DNA of 64,000 nt, from positions 372,001 to 436,000 of the forward strand of contig NZ_JAMTCR010000002.1 in the NCBI RefSeq assembly GCF_024171945.1, given 5' to 3'. Below the pieces are notes generated by a model. The model was not told the origin of the DNA. It made no database searches and worked only from the letters and a program-made list of their open reading frames with translations. The DNA is from Actinokineospora globicatena. GTDB lineage: Bacteria > Actinomycetota > Actinomycetes > Mycobacteriales > Pseudonocardiaceae. A program made the translations under genes and the position numbers. Of the stretch, positions 16,560 to 27,162 are shown one piece after another. The number at the start of each line of letters is the position of its first letter. Positions within the stretch are counted from its first letter, which is position 1.

Positions 16560-16739
16560 TCAGCCGCCGTGGTGGGGTGGGCGGTTGTGGAGGTACCAGT
16601 CTTCTGGTGGGGGTGGGGTGGGGTCGCGTTCGTCGGCGGTGGTGTCGGGGAGGACGTCGCCGAAGATTTCGTCCAGGGTGGGGCGGCGGCGCTTGGGGGG
16701 TGGCGTCGCGGGTGGGGGTGGGGTGGGGGGTGTCGGCAC
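16560..16739 (-). CDS. Small uncharacterised protein downstream of moaB
   Basis: 59 residues from a GTG eight bases beyond the moaB stop. A Pro/Thr-rich N terminus is followed by KRRRPTLDEIFGDVLPDTT and a C-terminal DWYLHNRPPHHGG. Codons such as GAC GAA ATC TTC GGC GAC GTC have a strongly GC-biased third position. The acidic and aromatic residues are unlikely in an accidental frame of this GC-rich DNA. No known domain is recognised. Tight coupling to moaB suggests co-translation; function unknown. Confidence 0.65.
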   Translation of the reverse strand: MPTPPTPPPPATPPPKRRRPTLDEIFGDVLPDTTADERDPTPPPPEDWYLHNRPPHHGG

Positions 16740-16746
16740 TGACGTC

Positions 16747-17247
16747 CTAGTTGGTGTCGAGACCGGAGAGCTCGCCGATCACGTAGGGGACGAGGGCCGA
16801 CAGGGTCGCCATGCCGTCGCGGACGGCGCTCCGTGAGCCTGCGAGGTTCACCACCAGGGTGCTGCCGGAGACACCGACCAAGCCGCGGGAGACGCCCGCG
16901 TCGACGGCGCCCGCGGCGAGGCCGGACGAGCGCAGGGCCTCGGCGATGCCGGGGATCGGGCGGTCGAGCACGCCCTGGGTGGCGTCGGGGGTGACGTCGC
17001 GGGGGGAGACGCCGGTGCCGCCGACGGTGACCACCAGGTCGGCGCCGCCGATGACGGCGGTGTTGAGCGCGTTGCGGATCGCCACGGTCTCGCCCTCGAC
17101 GGTGACCACGCCGTCGACGATGAAGCCTGCTTCCTCGAGGAGCTCGGTCACCAGGGGGCCGACGGTGTCGTCGTGCTCGCCGTGGGCCACGCGGTCGTCG
17201 ACGATCACGATCAGAGCCCGGCCAAGCCGCTGCGCGCTGCGTTCCAT
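16747..17247 (-). CDS. moaB: MoaB/MogA-family molybdopterin-binding protein
   Basis: 166 residues from the ATG at 17247 (MERSAQRLGRALIVIV). A longer frame to 17403 has Arg/Ser-rich sequence unlike the family. Motifs are DDTVGPLVTELLEEAGF, TVGGTGVSPRDVTPDAT and LVVNLAGS, typical of the MogA/MoaB molybdopterin adenylyltransferase fold. In mycobacteria the copy beside mscL is moaB2. Since Glp in the same neighbourhood is a MoeA relative used in division, this MoaB-like protein may also have a non-molybdenum job; that is speculation. Confidence 0.9.
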   Translation of the reverse strand: MERSAQRLGRALIVIVDDRVAHGEHDDTVGPLVTELLEEAGFIVDGVVTVEGETVAIRNALNTAVIGGADLVVTVGGTGVSPRDVTPDATQGVLDRPIPGIAEALRSSGLAAGAVDAGVSRGLVGVSGSTLVVNLAGSRSAVRDGMATLSALVPYVIGELSGLDTN

Positions 17248-17329
17248 GTGTGCCACCGTAGTCGGATCAACGCGGTGGAGCCGCTGGAGGTCTGGCCTCG
17301 ACGACGACTGTTCACCACCGCTGCGGCCC

Positions 17330-18370
17330 TCAGCGCGCGGCCAGTGGCAACCGGACCTCGAAGCAGCAGCCGGGGCCCTCGTTGCGGGCCGAGATCCGGC
17401 CACTGTGCGCCTCCACGAGTCCCTTCGCGATGGCCAGACCGAGGCCCGCGCCCGAGGTCGGTGCCGGGGTCCTGGCGGGAGCCCCGCGGAAGGCGACGTC
17501 GAACAGGCGCGGGAGGTCGGCGGCCGGGATGCCGCCGCAGCCGTCGGTGACCGCGAGGACGGCCGACCCGCCGTGCACGCCGACCTGCACCGCCACGGTG
17601 CCGTCCGGCGGGGTGTGCCGGATGGCGTTGGCGACCAGGTTGCCGACCACCCTGGCCAGCTCCGGGTCGCTGCCGAGCACCACCGGCCACTCGGTCGCCT
17701 CGGCGAGCACCCGGACCCGCTTGCGCTCGGCGACCGGCCCCTGGGCGGCGAGGGTGTCGCTGACGACGTCGTGCAGCGGCACCTCGGTCATGGTCAGGCT
17801 GAGCGCGCCCGCGGTGATCCTGGACAACTCGAACAGGTCGTCGACCATGGCCGAGAGCCTGCGGGTCTCGGCGTCGATCCGGGCGGCGTACCCGGCGACC
17901 TCCGGTGGCGAGGACACCACGCCGTCGGCCAGCGCCTCGGCCATGGCCTGGATCCCGGCCAGCGGGGTGCGCAGGTCGTGGCTGATCCACGCGACCAGTT
18001 CCCGCCGGGACGCCTCGACCGCGCGTTCGCGGCTCCTGGCCTCCCGCTCCCACAGCCCGAGCGCGGCGGTGCGGCGGCCGAGCAGGACCGCGACCGGCAC
18101 CGTCACCACCGCGACCAGCAGGCTCACCAGCAGGGTCGTGGTCAGCGTGTCGGTGAACACGAACCCGCTGATGCCGACCAGGCCGCCGACGAGCGCGACC
18201 ACGGGCACCAGCACGAGGACGGTCATGCTGGTGGCCAGGGCCCGGTCGCGCAGCCAGTGCAGCAGCAGCGCGCCGAGCAGGACGACCGGTAGCACCAGGC
18301 CGAGCGCCAGCGGCAGGATGCGCAGCAGCTGGGCCGCCATCTGCCAGAACGTCTCATCGGGGTGGATCAC
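17330..18370 (-). CDS. Two-component sensor histidine kinase
   Basis: 346 residues. Three hydrophobic segments (about 17-38, 48-68, 76-97) with almost no extracellular loop come first. The dimerisation helix [12 protein letters not shown] has the phosphorylated histidine at 131. The catalytic domain has [10 protein letters not shown] (N box), DGCGGIP and GAGLGLAI. With so little external domain it probably senses a membrane state. The start overlaps the response regulator stop by 4 bp (ATGA), so the pair is one operon. Confidence 0.92.
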   Translation of the reverse strand: MIHPDETFWQMAAQLLRILPLALGLVLPVVLLGALLLHWLRDRALATSMTVLVLVPVVALVGGLVGISGFVFTDTLTTTLLVSLLVAVVTVPVAVLLGRRTAALGLWEREARSRERAVEASRRELVAWISHDLRTPLAGIQAMAEALADGVVSSPPEVAGYAARIDAETRRLSAMVDDLFELSRITAGALSLTMTEVPLHDVVSDTLAAQGPVAERKRVRVLAEATEWPVVLGSDPELARVVGNLVANAIRHTPPDGTVAVQVGVHGGSAVLAVTDGCGGIPAADLPRLFDVAFRGAPARTPAPTSGAGLGLAIAKGLVEAHSGRISARNEGPGCCFEVRLPLAAR

Positions 18371-19062
18371 CGGTCGACCCCGTCGTAGCGGTAGCCGACG
18401 CCCCAGACGGTGCTGATCCGGCTCGGCGCGGCCGGGACCCGCTCCACCTTCTCCCTGAGCCGTCGCACGTGGACGGTCACAGTGGACTGGTCGCCGAAGT
18501 CCCAGCCCCAGACCCTGGCCAGCAGCTCGGCGCGGGTGAAGGCCTCCCCCGGGTGGGACATGAGGAACTCGAGCAGGTCGAACTCGCGCCCGGTCAGCGC
18601 CAGCTCGACGCCCGCGAGGGTGGCGGTGCGCGCCGTGCCGTCGAGCCGCAGGTCGCCGTCGTGCAGCTCCCGCGCGGTCGGGCGGGGCGCGGCCCGGCGC
18701 AGCACGGACTGGACGCGCAGGGCGAGCTCGCGCGGGCTGAACGGCTTGGTCACGTAGTCGTCAGCGCCCAGTCGCAGGCCCGCGATCCGGTTCTCCTCCT
18801 CGCCGAGCGCGGTCAGCATGATCACCGGGATGGCGCCGCGCAGCCGCCTGCACACCTCGACGCCGTCGATGCCGGGGAGCATCAGGTCGAGCACGACCAG
18901 GTCGGGCCGGTCGGCGTCGACCAGGCGCAGCGCGTCCTCACCGGTCCCGGCGAGCACCACGTGGTGGCCGTCGCGTTCCAGGTACCTGCGCACCACGTCG
19001 GACACGGTCACGTCGTCGTCCACCACGAGCACCCGCCCGGTGGCCATCTGCGCTGGTTGCAC
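18367..19062 (-). CDS. OmpR/PhoB-family response regulator
   Basis: 231 residues; an internal ATG six codons in is another possible start. The receiver domain has VLVVDDD near the N terminus, the phosphoacceptor aspartate in VVLDLMLPG (D59) and the conserved lysine in [14 protein letters not shown]. The C-terminal winged helix has [22 protein letters not shown] and [14 protein letters not shown]. It acts with the sensor kinase at 17330. No target gene is evident nearby. Confidence 0.94.
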   Translation of the reverse strand: MQPAQMATGRVLVVDDDVTVSDVVRRYLERDGHHVVLAGTGEDALRLVDADRPDLVVLDLMLPGIDGVEVCRRLRGAIPVIMLTALGEEENRIAGLRLGADDYVTKPFSPRELALRVQSVLRRAAPRPTARELHDGDLRLDGTARTATLAGVELALTGREFDLLEFLMSHPGEAFTRAELLARVWGWDFGDQSTVTVHVRRLREKVERVPAAPSRISTVWGVGYRYDGVDR

Positions 19063-19121
19063 GCCCCCATGGTCGCCGACCGGGGCGCCGTGCGTCAGGG
19101 ACCGTCAGCGAAAGGTAAGAA

Positions 19122-19430
19122 CTAGGCGAAGCTCACCGAGAGCAGGAACGCCAGGTACAGGCCCACGGCGACCATGGCGGTCCGGTTGAGCACGATCCGC
19201 TCGGCGCGCACCGCGTACTCCAGGCACACCATGCCCAGCACCACCCACACCGCCGGGTGTGCCCAGTGGACCAGGAACGCGTGCGTGCCGGACAACCCCT
19301 CGGTGCGCACGGTCAGCACTGTCGCCTGCAGCACGGCCACCCCGACGCAGACCACGGCGGCCAGCAGGCCTAACGGCAACCGCACGGGACCGCTCAGCGA
19401 GTCCCGGAACCTGCGCAGCGTCGACGCCAT
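19122..19430 (-). CDS. Small uncharacterised membrane protein
   Basis: 102 residues with three predicted spans (about 18-40, 53-70, 80-100) and a short basic N terminus. No family is recognised. The frame has the expected GC bias and an ATG start. It lies 59 bp upstream of the response regulator in the same direction and may belong to its operon. Confidence 0.65.
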   Translation of the reverse strand: MASTLRRFRDSLSGPVRLPLGLLAAVVCVGVAVLQATVLTVRTEGLSGTHAFLVHWAHPAVWVVLGMVCLEYAVRAERIVLNRTAMVAVGLYLAFLLSVSFA

Positions 19431-20178
19431 AGCCCCATTGTCACGCCTGCGACCCCGCCGTGTCGCGGTAGATCGCCTGCTACTAGATCACAATTGGAGA
19501 TCCTGCCGCTTTCTTGGAACCAATTGTGCCGCTGTCACCAAGCAAAGTGCACCACGCAATCGCGCTACGCCCTTGCGCGCCCACCCCGGGTGATCGGACG
19601 GGGGCGGATGGAGCATCGGGAGCATACCCCTCGGCCGACCGTCCACTACAGCTGGTGACCAAACCGACCACGGAGAGACAGCGCGTCCGCCTGCGACAAC
19701 ACCGGCGGCAGGCTCGAGTGGACAGACCCCGGGAGCGCGACCGGAACTGGGAACGCTACCAGTCCCGTGCATCCACCCCGCGCGTCCGCGCGGCACCCCC
19801 TAAGCCCCGGAACCGAATTCACTGAATTCAAAGATCTCCTTTCCACTGACAACTCCGCCCCGATCAACAAACAGTCCCGCGGCAAACACGAAAAGTAATC
19901 TCGATAGCGCGAACTACCTATGCCCGAACACCGGCGGGCCACAGCAATAGCCCTCGACCCTGGTGGTGCAAGACGGGGTGCCACCACCCGCCCTCACCCC
20001 GGACGACGCTGGAGGACCACGTGGCCTGACCTGTGACCGAGGGCTGGGCGATGGGCCGCAGGGTCGACGTTGCTGGCCGACCCGATGTGCGCCGTACCCG
20101 ATCGCGATCAACGCGGCCGCTGTCCGCACAAGGCGCGCTAGGTCCCAGCCCGGCCGTGAACGGGCCCAGGAATGCCGG

Positions 20179-20222
20179 AAGCCGCACGCGGGTGGTGAGG
20201 GGTCTCCATCCGCGTGCGGCTT
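20179..20222. terminator. Perfect 13-bp hairpin, terminator-like
   Basis: AAGCCGCACGCGG pairs without mismatch with CCGCGTGCGGCTT around an 18-nt loop. There is no T-run. It is too far from pepD (about 330 bp) to be its obvious terminator, so its role is uncertain. Confidence 0.45.
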
Positions 20223-20282
20223 GGCGTTGGGCTCCTGAAGGAGAAGCCCGGTCCGGTTCGGGGGCAACGAACCGGAGTTGGT

Positions 20283-20476
20283 CTCGGGCGCGGGCGCCCG
20301 AGCGACTCAGGGGTCGGTCGACGTCTGGACGACGGATCTGCCCCAGAACCCCCGACCGACGAGGTCCGGCCGCCCTGCCGGACCGGACGCCGGATCCGGC
20401 CCGCCCGACGCTGCTGGAGCGACGGCGGACCGGACCACGGTGTCGGGGTGGTTGGTCTCGGGCGCGGGCGCCCGAG
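20283..20476. repeat. Two copies of a 20-bp perfect palindrome
   Basis: CTCGGGCGCGGGCGCCCGAG lies at 20283-20302 and again at 20457-20476, both preceded by TTGGT. A partial third copy (GGTCTCGGGCGAGTGGGCACCC) begins near 20513. All are in the 3' region of pepD. Confidence 0.6.
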
Positions 20477-20547
20477 CGTTGTGGGGTTACTCGATGGGGC
20501 GGATCAGAACGGTGGTCTCGGGCGAGTGGGCACCCAGGCTGGGGCGG

Positions 20548-22383
<1,836 letters not shown>

Positions 22384-22452
22384 GTGAACCACCTTGGCCG
22401 TCGTGACTGAGAAGCACCTGAGACAGTCCTGTGCGGAACCCGTGTTTCCGGC

Positions 22453-23529
22453 TCAGCCGCCGTAGCGGGTGGGCGCGGCGCGGAGTCGGGCCGCTTGGTC
22501 CTCGGGCGTGACGTCGTTGATCCAGACCGCCATGCCGGACTCAGAACCCGCCAGGTACTTCAGCTTGTCCGCTGTTCGCAGCGTAGAGAAGACCTCTAGG
22601 TGCAGCCACGCGAACTCGCGGCCGACGCTGACCGGGGCCTGGTGCCACGCGGCGATGTAAGGCAGTTCTCGGTCGTAGAGACCGTCCAGCTTGCCAAGCA
22701 CTGTCAGATAGAGGCTCGCGAAGTCGTCGCGTTCGGCTGAGGTGAGCGCGGGCAGGTCGGGGACATGCCGGTGAGGCACGAGGTACACCTCTATGGGCCA
22801 ACGCGCGGCGGCGGGCACGTAGGCGGTCCAGTGCTCGGAGGACGCGACGATCCTGCTGCCGTCCGCCTGTTCGTGCGCGAGAACGTCGCCGAGTATTGGC
22901 CCGCCGCGCGCTTGGGCGACAGCCAGCATTTTCTCCGTGCGGGGTGTCACGAACGGGTAGCCGTAGATCTGCCCGTGCGGGTGGCTCAGGGTCACGCCGA
23001 TCTCGTCGCCGCGGTTCTCGAACGGGAAGACCTGTTCGACACCAGGTAGTGCTGACAGTGCTGCTGTTCGGTCAGCCCACACGTCGACGATCGTGCGCAC
23101 GCGCGCAGGGCTCAGTTGGCCGAACGACACGTTGTGGTCGTCGGTGAAGCAAACGACCTCGCACCGGCCGACACCTGGCGCACGCGGGACGAGTCCCGGC
23201 TCGAACTCCCCGACCGCGTGCTGGGCGAGTGACGGGAAGCGGTTCTCGAAGACGACCACGTCGTAACTCGCCTCGGGGACCTCGGTCGGCTGGTCCGGCA
23301 CGGACGGACACAGTGGACACAACCCGGCAGGCGGCTTGTAGGTGCGCGTCTGTCGGTGGGCGGCGATGACCACCCACTCGCCGGTGAGCGGGTCCCGGCG
23401 GATCTGCGAGGTGCTCTCGGCGGGCGGCAGGTCGCGGGTGTCCGCGGCGACCCTGGCCGGTGCGCCCGGCGTGTCGTCGAAGTAGATGATCTCGCGGCCA
23501 TCGGCGAGCCGGGCTGCTGTGCGCCTCAC
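22453..23529 (-). CDS. galT: Galactose-1-phosphate uridylyltransferase
   Basis: 358 residues from a GTG that overlaps the DeoR stop (GTGA). The zinc site CPLC is at 71-74, and SHPHGQIYGYPF holds the active-site histidine (HPHGQ at 183-187). A second conserved block lies in AWHQAPV and WLHLEVF. It transfers UMP from UDP-glucose to galactose-1-phosphate in the Leloir pathway. Galactokinase and epimerase, which often follow, are absent from the window. Translational coupling to the regulator suggests galactose- or sugar-phosphate-responsive control. Confidence 0.94.
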   Translation of the reverse strand: MRRTAARLADGREIIYFDDTPGAPARVAADTRDLPPAESTSQIRRDPLTGEWVVIAAHRQTRTYKPPAGLCPLCPSVPDQPTEVPEASYDVVVFENRFPSLAQHAVGEFEPGLVPRAPGVGRCEVVCFTDDHNVSFGQLSPARVRTIVDVWADRTAALSALPGVEQVFPFENRGDEIGVTLSHPHGQIYGYPFVTPRTEKMLAVAQARGGPILGDVLAHEQADGSRIVASSEHWTAYVPAAARWPIEVYLVPHRHVPDLPALTSAERDDFASLYLTVLGKLDGLYDRELPYIAAWHQAPVSVGREFAWLHLEVFSTLRTADKLKYLAGSESGMAVWINDVTPEDQAARLRAAPTRYGG

Positions 23530-24323
23530 ACCTCGGCCTCGACGTATTCCTCGAGCTCTGGCAGCGGCTCGGCGACGACCAACTGGCCGACCTTGGCGCG
23601 CAGCAGGGCGACGGCGTCCTCGGGGAGCCCGTCGTCGGTGATCAGCACATCCGCCTCCTCCAGCGCGGCCACCGTGGAGATGCCGACGACACCCCACTTG
23701 GTGTGGTCGGCGATGACCACCAGCCGCTGCCCCGCTTCGACCAGCGCGCGGTCGGTCTCGCTCTCGTTGATGTTCGGCGTGGTGAAACCGGGGCCCTCGG
23801 CCATGCCGTGCACGCCGAGGAAGACCATGTCCAGGTGCAGTGACCGGAGTGTTCGCACCGCGACAGGGCCAACGAGCGCGTCGGTCGCGGTCCGCACGCC
23901 GCCAGTCAGCACTACCGTGCAGTCCCGCCGCCCGGCGCGCAGCACGTCGGCGACCTTGATGGAGTTGGTGACAACGGTCAGGTCGGGTACCTCGTCCAAG
24001 AACCTGGCGAAGGTCCACGTCGTAGTGCCCGCGGAGATCCCGATAGCGGTACCGGGGCGGATGAGCGACGCGGCGTGCGCGGAGATGGCTTCCTTCTCCT
24101 GCAGCGAGCGGACGGTCTTGAAGCCGGGCTCGCGCGAGGGCCCCACGGCGGCGGTGGCACCGCCGTAGACCTTCTCCACGAGGCCGCGTTTGGCCAGCAC
24201 GTCCAGGTCCCGGCGGATGGTCATGTCGGACACGCCGAGCCGGGCAACCAGGGCGTGCACCTGGACGGCGCCGGTGCGCCGGATCTCCTCCAGGATCAGT
24301 TCCTGACGCTGACGTGCGAGCAC
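23526..24323 (-). CDS. DeoR/GlpR-family sugar-responsive repressor
   Basis: 265 residues from a GTG start. The N-terminal helix-turn-helix ALVARLGVSDMTIRRDLDVLAKRG is the DeoR signature. The C-terminal sugar-phosphate-binding domain has GTTTWTFARFL, VVTNS and GVHGM. The stop overlaps the start of galT by 4 bp, so it very likely regulates the gal genes, responding to a sugar phosphate. The AT-richer sequence just upstream (24324-24365) is where an operator would be expected. Confidence 0.92.
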   Translation of the reverse strand: MLARQRQELILEEIRRTGAVQVHALVARLGVSDMTIRRDLDVLAKRGLVEKVYGGATAAVGPSREPGFKTVRSLQEKEAISAHAASLIRPGTAIGISAGTTTWTFARFLDEVPDLTVVTNSIKVADVLRAGRRDCTVVLTGGVRTATDALVGPVAVRTLRSLHLDMVFLGVHGMAEGPGFTTPNINESETDRALVEAGQRLVVIADHTKWGVVGISTVAALEEADVLITDDGLPEDAVALLRAKVGQLVVAEPLPELEEYVEAEV

Positions 24324-24389
24324 AACACAATTCTACGCAGTCAAACGAGCGGTTCTGTTTGTCCGCGATGCCGTCTTACCCCAGTCGGA

Positions 24390-25784
24390 TCAGTCTGTCC
24401 TGCCGGGTAGGCGCATGGCCATTAGCGCGCCGCCGTCGGCAGACCTACCAGCGAACACAGATCCACCATGCCGTTCCGCGGCTTGTTTCACGATCGCCAG
24501 GCCCAAACCGGATCCCGGGAGCGTGCGGGCTTCCTCCGAGCGGTAGAACCGGTCGAACACGTGCGGGAGGTCCTCGTCGTTGATTCCCTCGCCCGCGTCA
24601 GCAACTTGCAGGAAGGCGTAACCGTCACCCGTTGGCGTCAACTCCACCCGGACAACACCACCTGGCGGACTGAACTTCACCGCGTTGTCCAACAGGTTGA
24701 GCACAGCGCGTTCGAGCGAGGCGGCGTGCCCCACGAGGTGCCACGGCTGTAGTCGCACGTCGAACTGCACGTGGCTGGAGCGTCTACGGGCGCGGTCGAG
24801 CGCCTGCTCGACGACCTCCACAAGCTCCACGTGCTCCTGCACCGCGGGCGCGGCGTCTTCCCTGGCCAGCTCGACCAAGTCGCCGATGAGCTGGGTGAGC
24901 TCGTCGAGCTGGGCGCGCAGGTCGTCCTGGATCTCGGCGCGGTCCTGCGCGGACAGGTTCGGCGCGCCGGGGGCCTCCGAGGCGAGCATCAGCTCGAGGT
25001 TGGTGCGCAGCGAGGTGAGTGGCGTCCGCAGCTCGTGCCCGGCGTCGGCCACGAGCCTGCGTTGTCGTTCTTGGGCTTCCGCGACCGCGCCGAGCATGGT
25101 GTTGAAGCTGTCGGTGAGCCGGGACAGCTCGTCGTCCCCGGCAACCGGGATAGGCCTGAGTTCACCGGTCCTGGTCACGCGCTCGGCTGCGGCGGTAAGG
25201 CGCTGCACCGGTCTTAGGCTGCCGCGCGCGACTGCGGTACCCGCTAAGGCAGCGACGATGATCCCGGAGCCGCCAATGACGATAAGAACCACCGCGAGCT
25301 TGCTCAGCGTGCTCTTCGTCGACTCGAGCGGCTGGGCGAGCACGAGCGCGGTGCCGTCCAGGAACGGGTACTGCACGGCGAGCACGCGGGCGTCCGTCGA
25401 CTGGTCGGTGCGGACCCACTCGGTCTTGGCCCCGGCGGCGACCTTGAGCTCCTCGGGGCCGACCGGCGGGCGGATCACCGGGCGGTTGATGGCCGACGCG
25501 CCGCTCTCGTCGATCACGTCGAACTTGATGTCCGAGAGCTCCAGGAAGATCCGCGGGATCTCGGTGCGGCCCTCGGCCACGACCTGGGTGTTGTTGACCA
25601 GCGCGGCGGCGCGCTCGTGCAGGTTGTCGTCGACCTGCGTGTAGAGGCCCCGGTACACGGTGATGTACGCGCCGAGGGACACCAGGGCGACCGCTCCGCC
25701 GACGCAGAACGCGGCCAACAAGGTGATGCGGGAGCGCAGGGACACACGCTGGGTAGCGCGGTCCCCGACGTGGATGTCAGTCAT
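24390..25784 (-). CDS. mprB: Sensor histidine kinase MprB-like
   Basis: 464 residues. Two membrane spans (about 19-41 and 161-183) enclose an extracellular domain of some 120 residues. A HAMP domain follows (RGSLRPVQRLTAAAERVTRTGEL). The phosphoacceptor is in DAGHELRTPLTSL (H250), the N box is NLLDNAVKFSPPG, and GSGLGLAI closes the ATP lid. The domain order and the position with an OmpR regulator near pepD match MprB, the envelope-stress sensor of mycobacteria. Its ATG shares one base with the mprA stop (TGATG). Confidence 0.92.
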   Translation of the reverse strand: MTDIHVGDRATQRVSLRSRITLLAAFCVGGAVALVSLGAYITVYRGLYTQVDDNLHERAAALVNNTQVVAEGRTEIPRIFLELSDIKFDVIDESGASAINRPVIRPPVGPEELKVAAGAKTEWVRTDQSTDARVLAVQYPFLDGTALVLAQPLESTKSTLSKLAVVLIVIGGSGIIVAALAGTAVARGSLRPVQRLTAAAERVTRTGELRPIPVAGDDELSRLTDSFNTMLGAVAEAQERQRRLVADAGHELRTPLTSLRTNLELMLASEAPGAPNLSAQDRAEIQDDLRAQLDELTQLIGDLVELAREDAAPAVQEHVELVEVVEQALDRARRRSSHVQFDVRLQPWHLVGHAASLERAVLNLLDNAVKFSPPGGVVRVELTPTGDGYAFLQVADAGEGINDEDLPHVFDRFYRSEEARTLPGSGLGLAIVKQAAERHGGSVFAGRSADGGALMAMRLPGRTD

Positions 25785-26491
25785 CAGGGTGGGGTCTCAC
25801 GCAGCACGTAGCCGACACCGCGGACGGTGTGGATCAGCCGCGGCTCGCCGTCCGCCTCGGTCTTGCGGCGCAGGTACCCGACGTAGACCTCGAGCGCGTT
25901 GCCGGAGGTCGGGAAGTCGTAGCCCCACACCTCCTCCAGGATCCGGCCGCGGGTGAGCACCTGCTTCGGGTGCGAGAGCAGCAGCTCGAGCAGGGCGAAC
26001 TCGGTGCGGGTGAGGCTGATCTGGCGCTCGCCCCTGCGCACCTCGCGGGTGCCCGGGTCCATCTCCAGGTCGGCGAAGCCCAGGGTGGGCGCGGTGCTGG
26101 TCGTCTGCTCGTGGGCGGCCCTGCGCAGCAGCGCGCGCAGCCGGGCCAGCAGCTCCTCCAGCGCGAACGGCTTGGGCAGGTAGTCGTCAGCGCCCGCGTC
26201 CAGGCCTGCCACCCGGTCGGAGACCAGGTCGCGCGCGGTGAGCACGAGGATGGGCAGGTCGTCGCCGACGCCGCGCAGGCGCCTGCAGACCTCCAGGCCG
26301 TCGAGCCGGGGCATCATCACGTCGAGCACCATGGCGTCGGGGCGGTCGACCTCGTCACCGCCGGTGCCGAGGACGGCCTCCAACGCCTGCTGGCCGTCGC
26401 TGGCGAGGTCTACCTGGTAGCCGTTGAACTGCAACGACCGCCGTAGGGACTCGCGCACGGCCCGGTCGTCGTCGACTACCAGAATGCGCAT
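25784..26491 (-). CDS. mprA: Response regulator MprA-like
   Basis: 235 residues from the ATG at 26491 ([16 protein letters not shown]); an upstream in-frame start adds 15 residues unlike the family. The phosphoacceptor is in [12 protein letters not shown] (D57). The conserved lysine is in [14 protein letters not shown], and the winged helix has [21 protein letters not shown] and [10 protein letters not shown]. In mycobacteria MprA activates pepD, sigma factors and its own operon under envelope stress. The operon with mprB is clear from the one-base overlap. Confidence 0.93.
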   Translation of the reverse strand: MRILVVDDDRAVRESLRRSLQFNGYQVDLASDGQQALEAVLGTGGDEVDRPDAMVLDVMMPRLDGLEVCRRLRGVGDDLPILVLTARDLVSDRVAGLDAGADDYLPKPFALEELLARLRALLRRAAHEQTTSTAPTLGFADLEMDPGTREVRRGERQISLTRTEFALLELLLSHPKQVLTRGRILEEVWGYDFPTSGNALEVYVGYLRRKTEADGEPRLIHTVRGVGYVLRETPP

Positions 26492-26532
26492 GCGGCTAGT
26501 GTTCACTGTGCTGCTGAGACGCGCCTGAGAGT

Positions 26533-27144
26533 TCACCTCTCAAGGCCCCTAGCGACTGGCGCGTTCCATTGCCGCCAGAGTGCGATCAGCCGGACAGCGG
26601 TAACGATCGTCGCTCCTACTACCGCGACTAGAGCCGCTGACCAGCCCGCTTTGGCTCCGACGACAACTACGACGGCTCCGGCCAGCGCGGCGAGCGCGTA
26701 GATCTCGCGCCGCAAAACTAGGGGTATCTCACGGAGTAGGAGATCGCGTAGGGCGCCACCGCCGATGCCTGCGGTCATGCCGATCAGGCAGGCGGTGTAG
26801 GCGGGTACGCCGGTGTTGAGCGCGGTAGCAGTACCGGAAACGGTGAACAGCCCTAGGCCAATCGCGTCGGCTAGCAGTACCGCTCGCCTTAGCTTCGCCA
26901 CCTGCGGGTGGAAACCGAAGACGCCTAGCGCTGCCCCGACTGGGACGACCAGGTAGGTCCAGGTCGTGAGGCTGGTCGGCGGGTGGATGCCCAGCAGGAC
27001 GTCTCGGAGGATGCCGCCGCCTAGAGCTGTGGTGAGCCCTAGGACGACGACACCGAAGAGGTCTAGTCGCGCTCTGACCGCCGCCAACGCCCCGGATGCC
27101 GCGAACACGGCCAGGCCGATGAGTTCAAGGACGATGAGCAGCAC
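26533..27144 (-). CDS. TRIC-type (UPF0126) cation channel family membrane protein
   Basis: 203 residues with seven predicted spans built as two homologous halves. Each half has the signature glycine motif: [14 protein letters not shown] (about 39-52) and [10 protein letters not shown] (about 128-137). Prokaryotic TRIC proteins are trimeric monovalent cation channels; the physiological role in bacteria is unclear. It follows the Eis-like gene in the same direction with an 18-bp gap. Confidence 0.9.
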   Translation of the reverse strand: MLLIVLELIGLAVFAASGALAAVRARLDLFGVVVLGLTTALGGGILRDVLLGIHPPTSLTTWTYLVVPVGAALGVFGFHPQVAKLRRAVLLADAIGLGLFTVSGTATALNTGVPAYTACLIGMTAGIGGGALRDLLLREIPLVLRREIYALAALAGAVVVVVGAKAGWSAALVAVVGATIVTAVRLIALWRQWNAPVARGLER

Positions 27145-27162
27145 AAACGCGCAGAGTAGTAC

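Larger units (their letters stand above)
19431..20547. other. 1.1-kb non-coding region with inverted repeats
   Basis: No convincing gene on either strand. It has patches of lower GC (19480-19530, 19820-19920). Inverted repeats seen: CACAATTGG (19489-19497) with CCAATTGTG (19520-19528); AAGCCGCACGCGG (20179-20191) with CCGCGTGCGGCTT (20210-20222); and CCGGTTCG (20253-20260) with CGAACCGG (20268-20275). The 20-bp palindrome CTCGGGCGCGGGCGCCCGAG occurs at both 20283 and 20457, with a degenerate third copy near 20517. The latter lie downstream of pepD and may end its transcript. Confidence 0.55.

Noticed and set aside
22453-24330. A 625-codon frame reading through DeoR and GalT
   Set aside because: Only its last 358 codons are GalT. 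The rest is the wrong frame of the DeoR gene, which overlaps galT by 4 bp.
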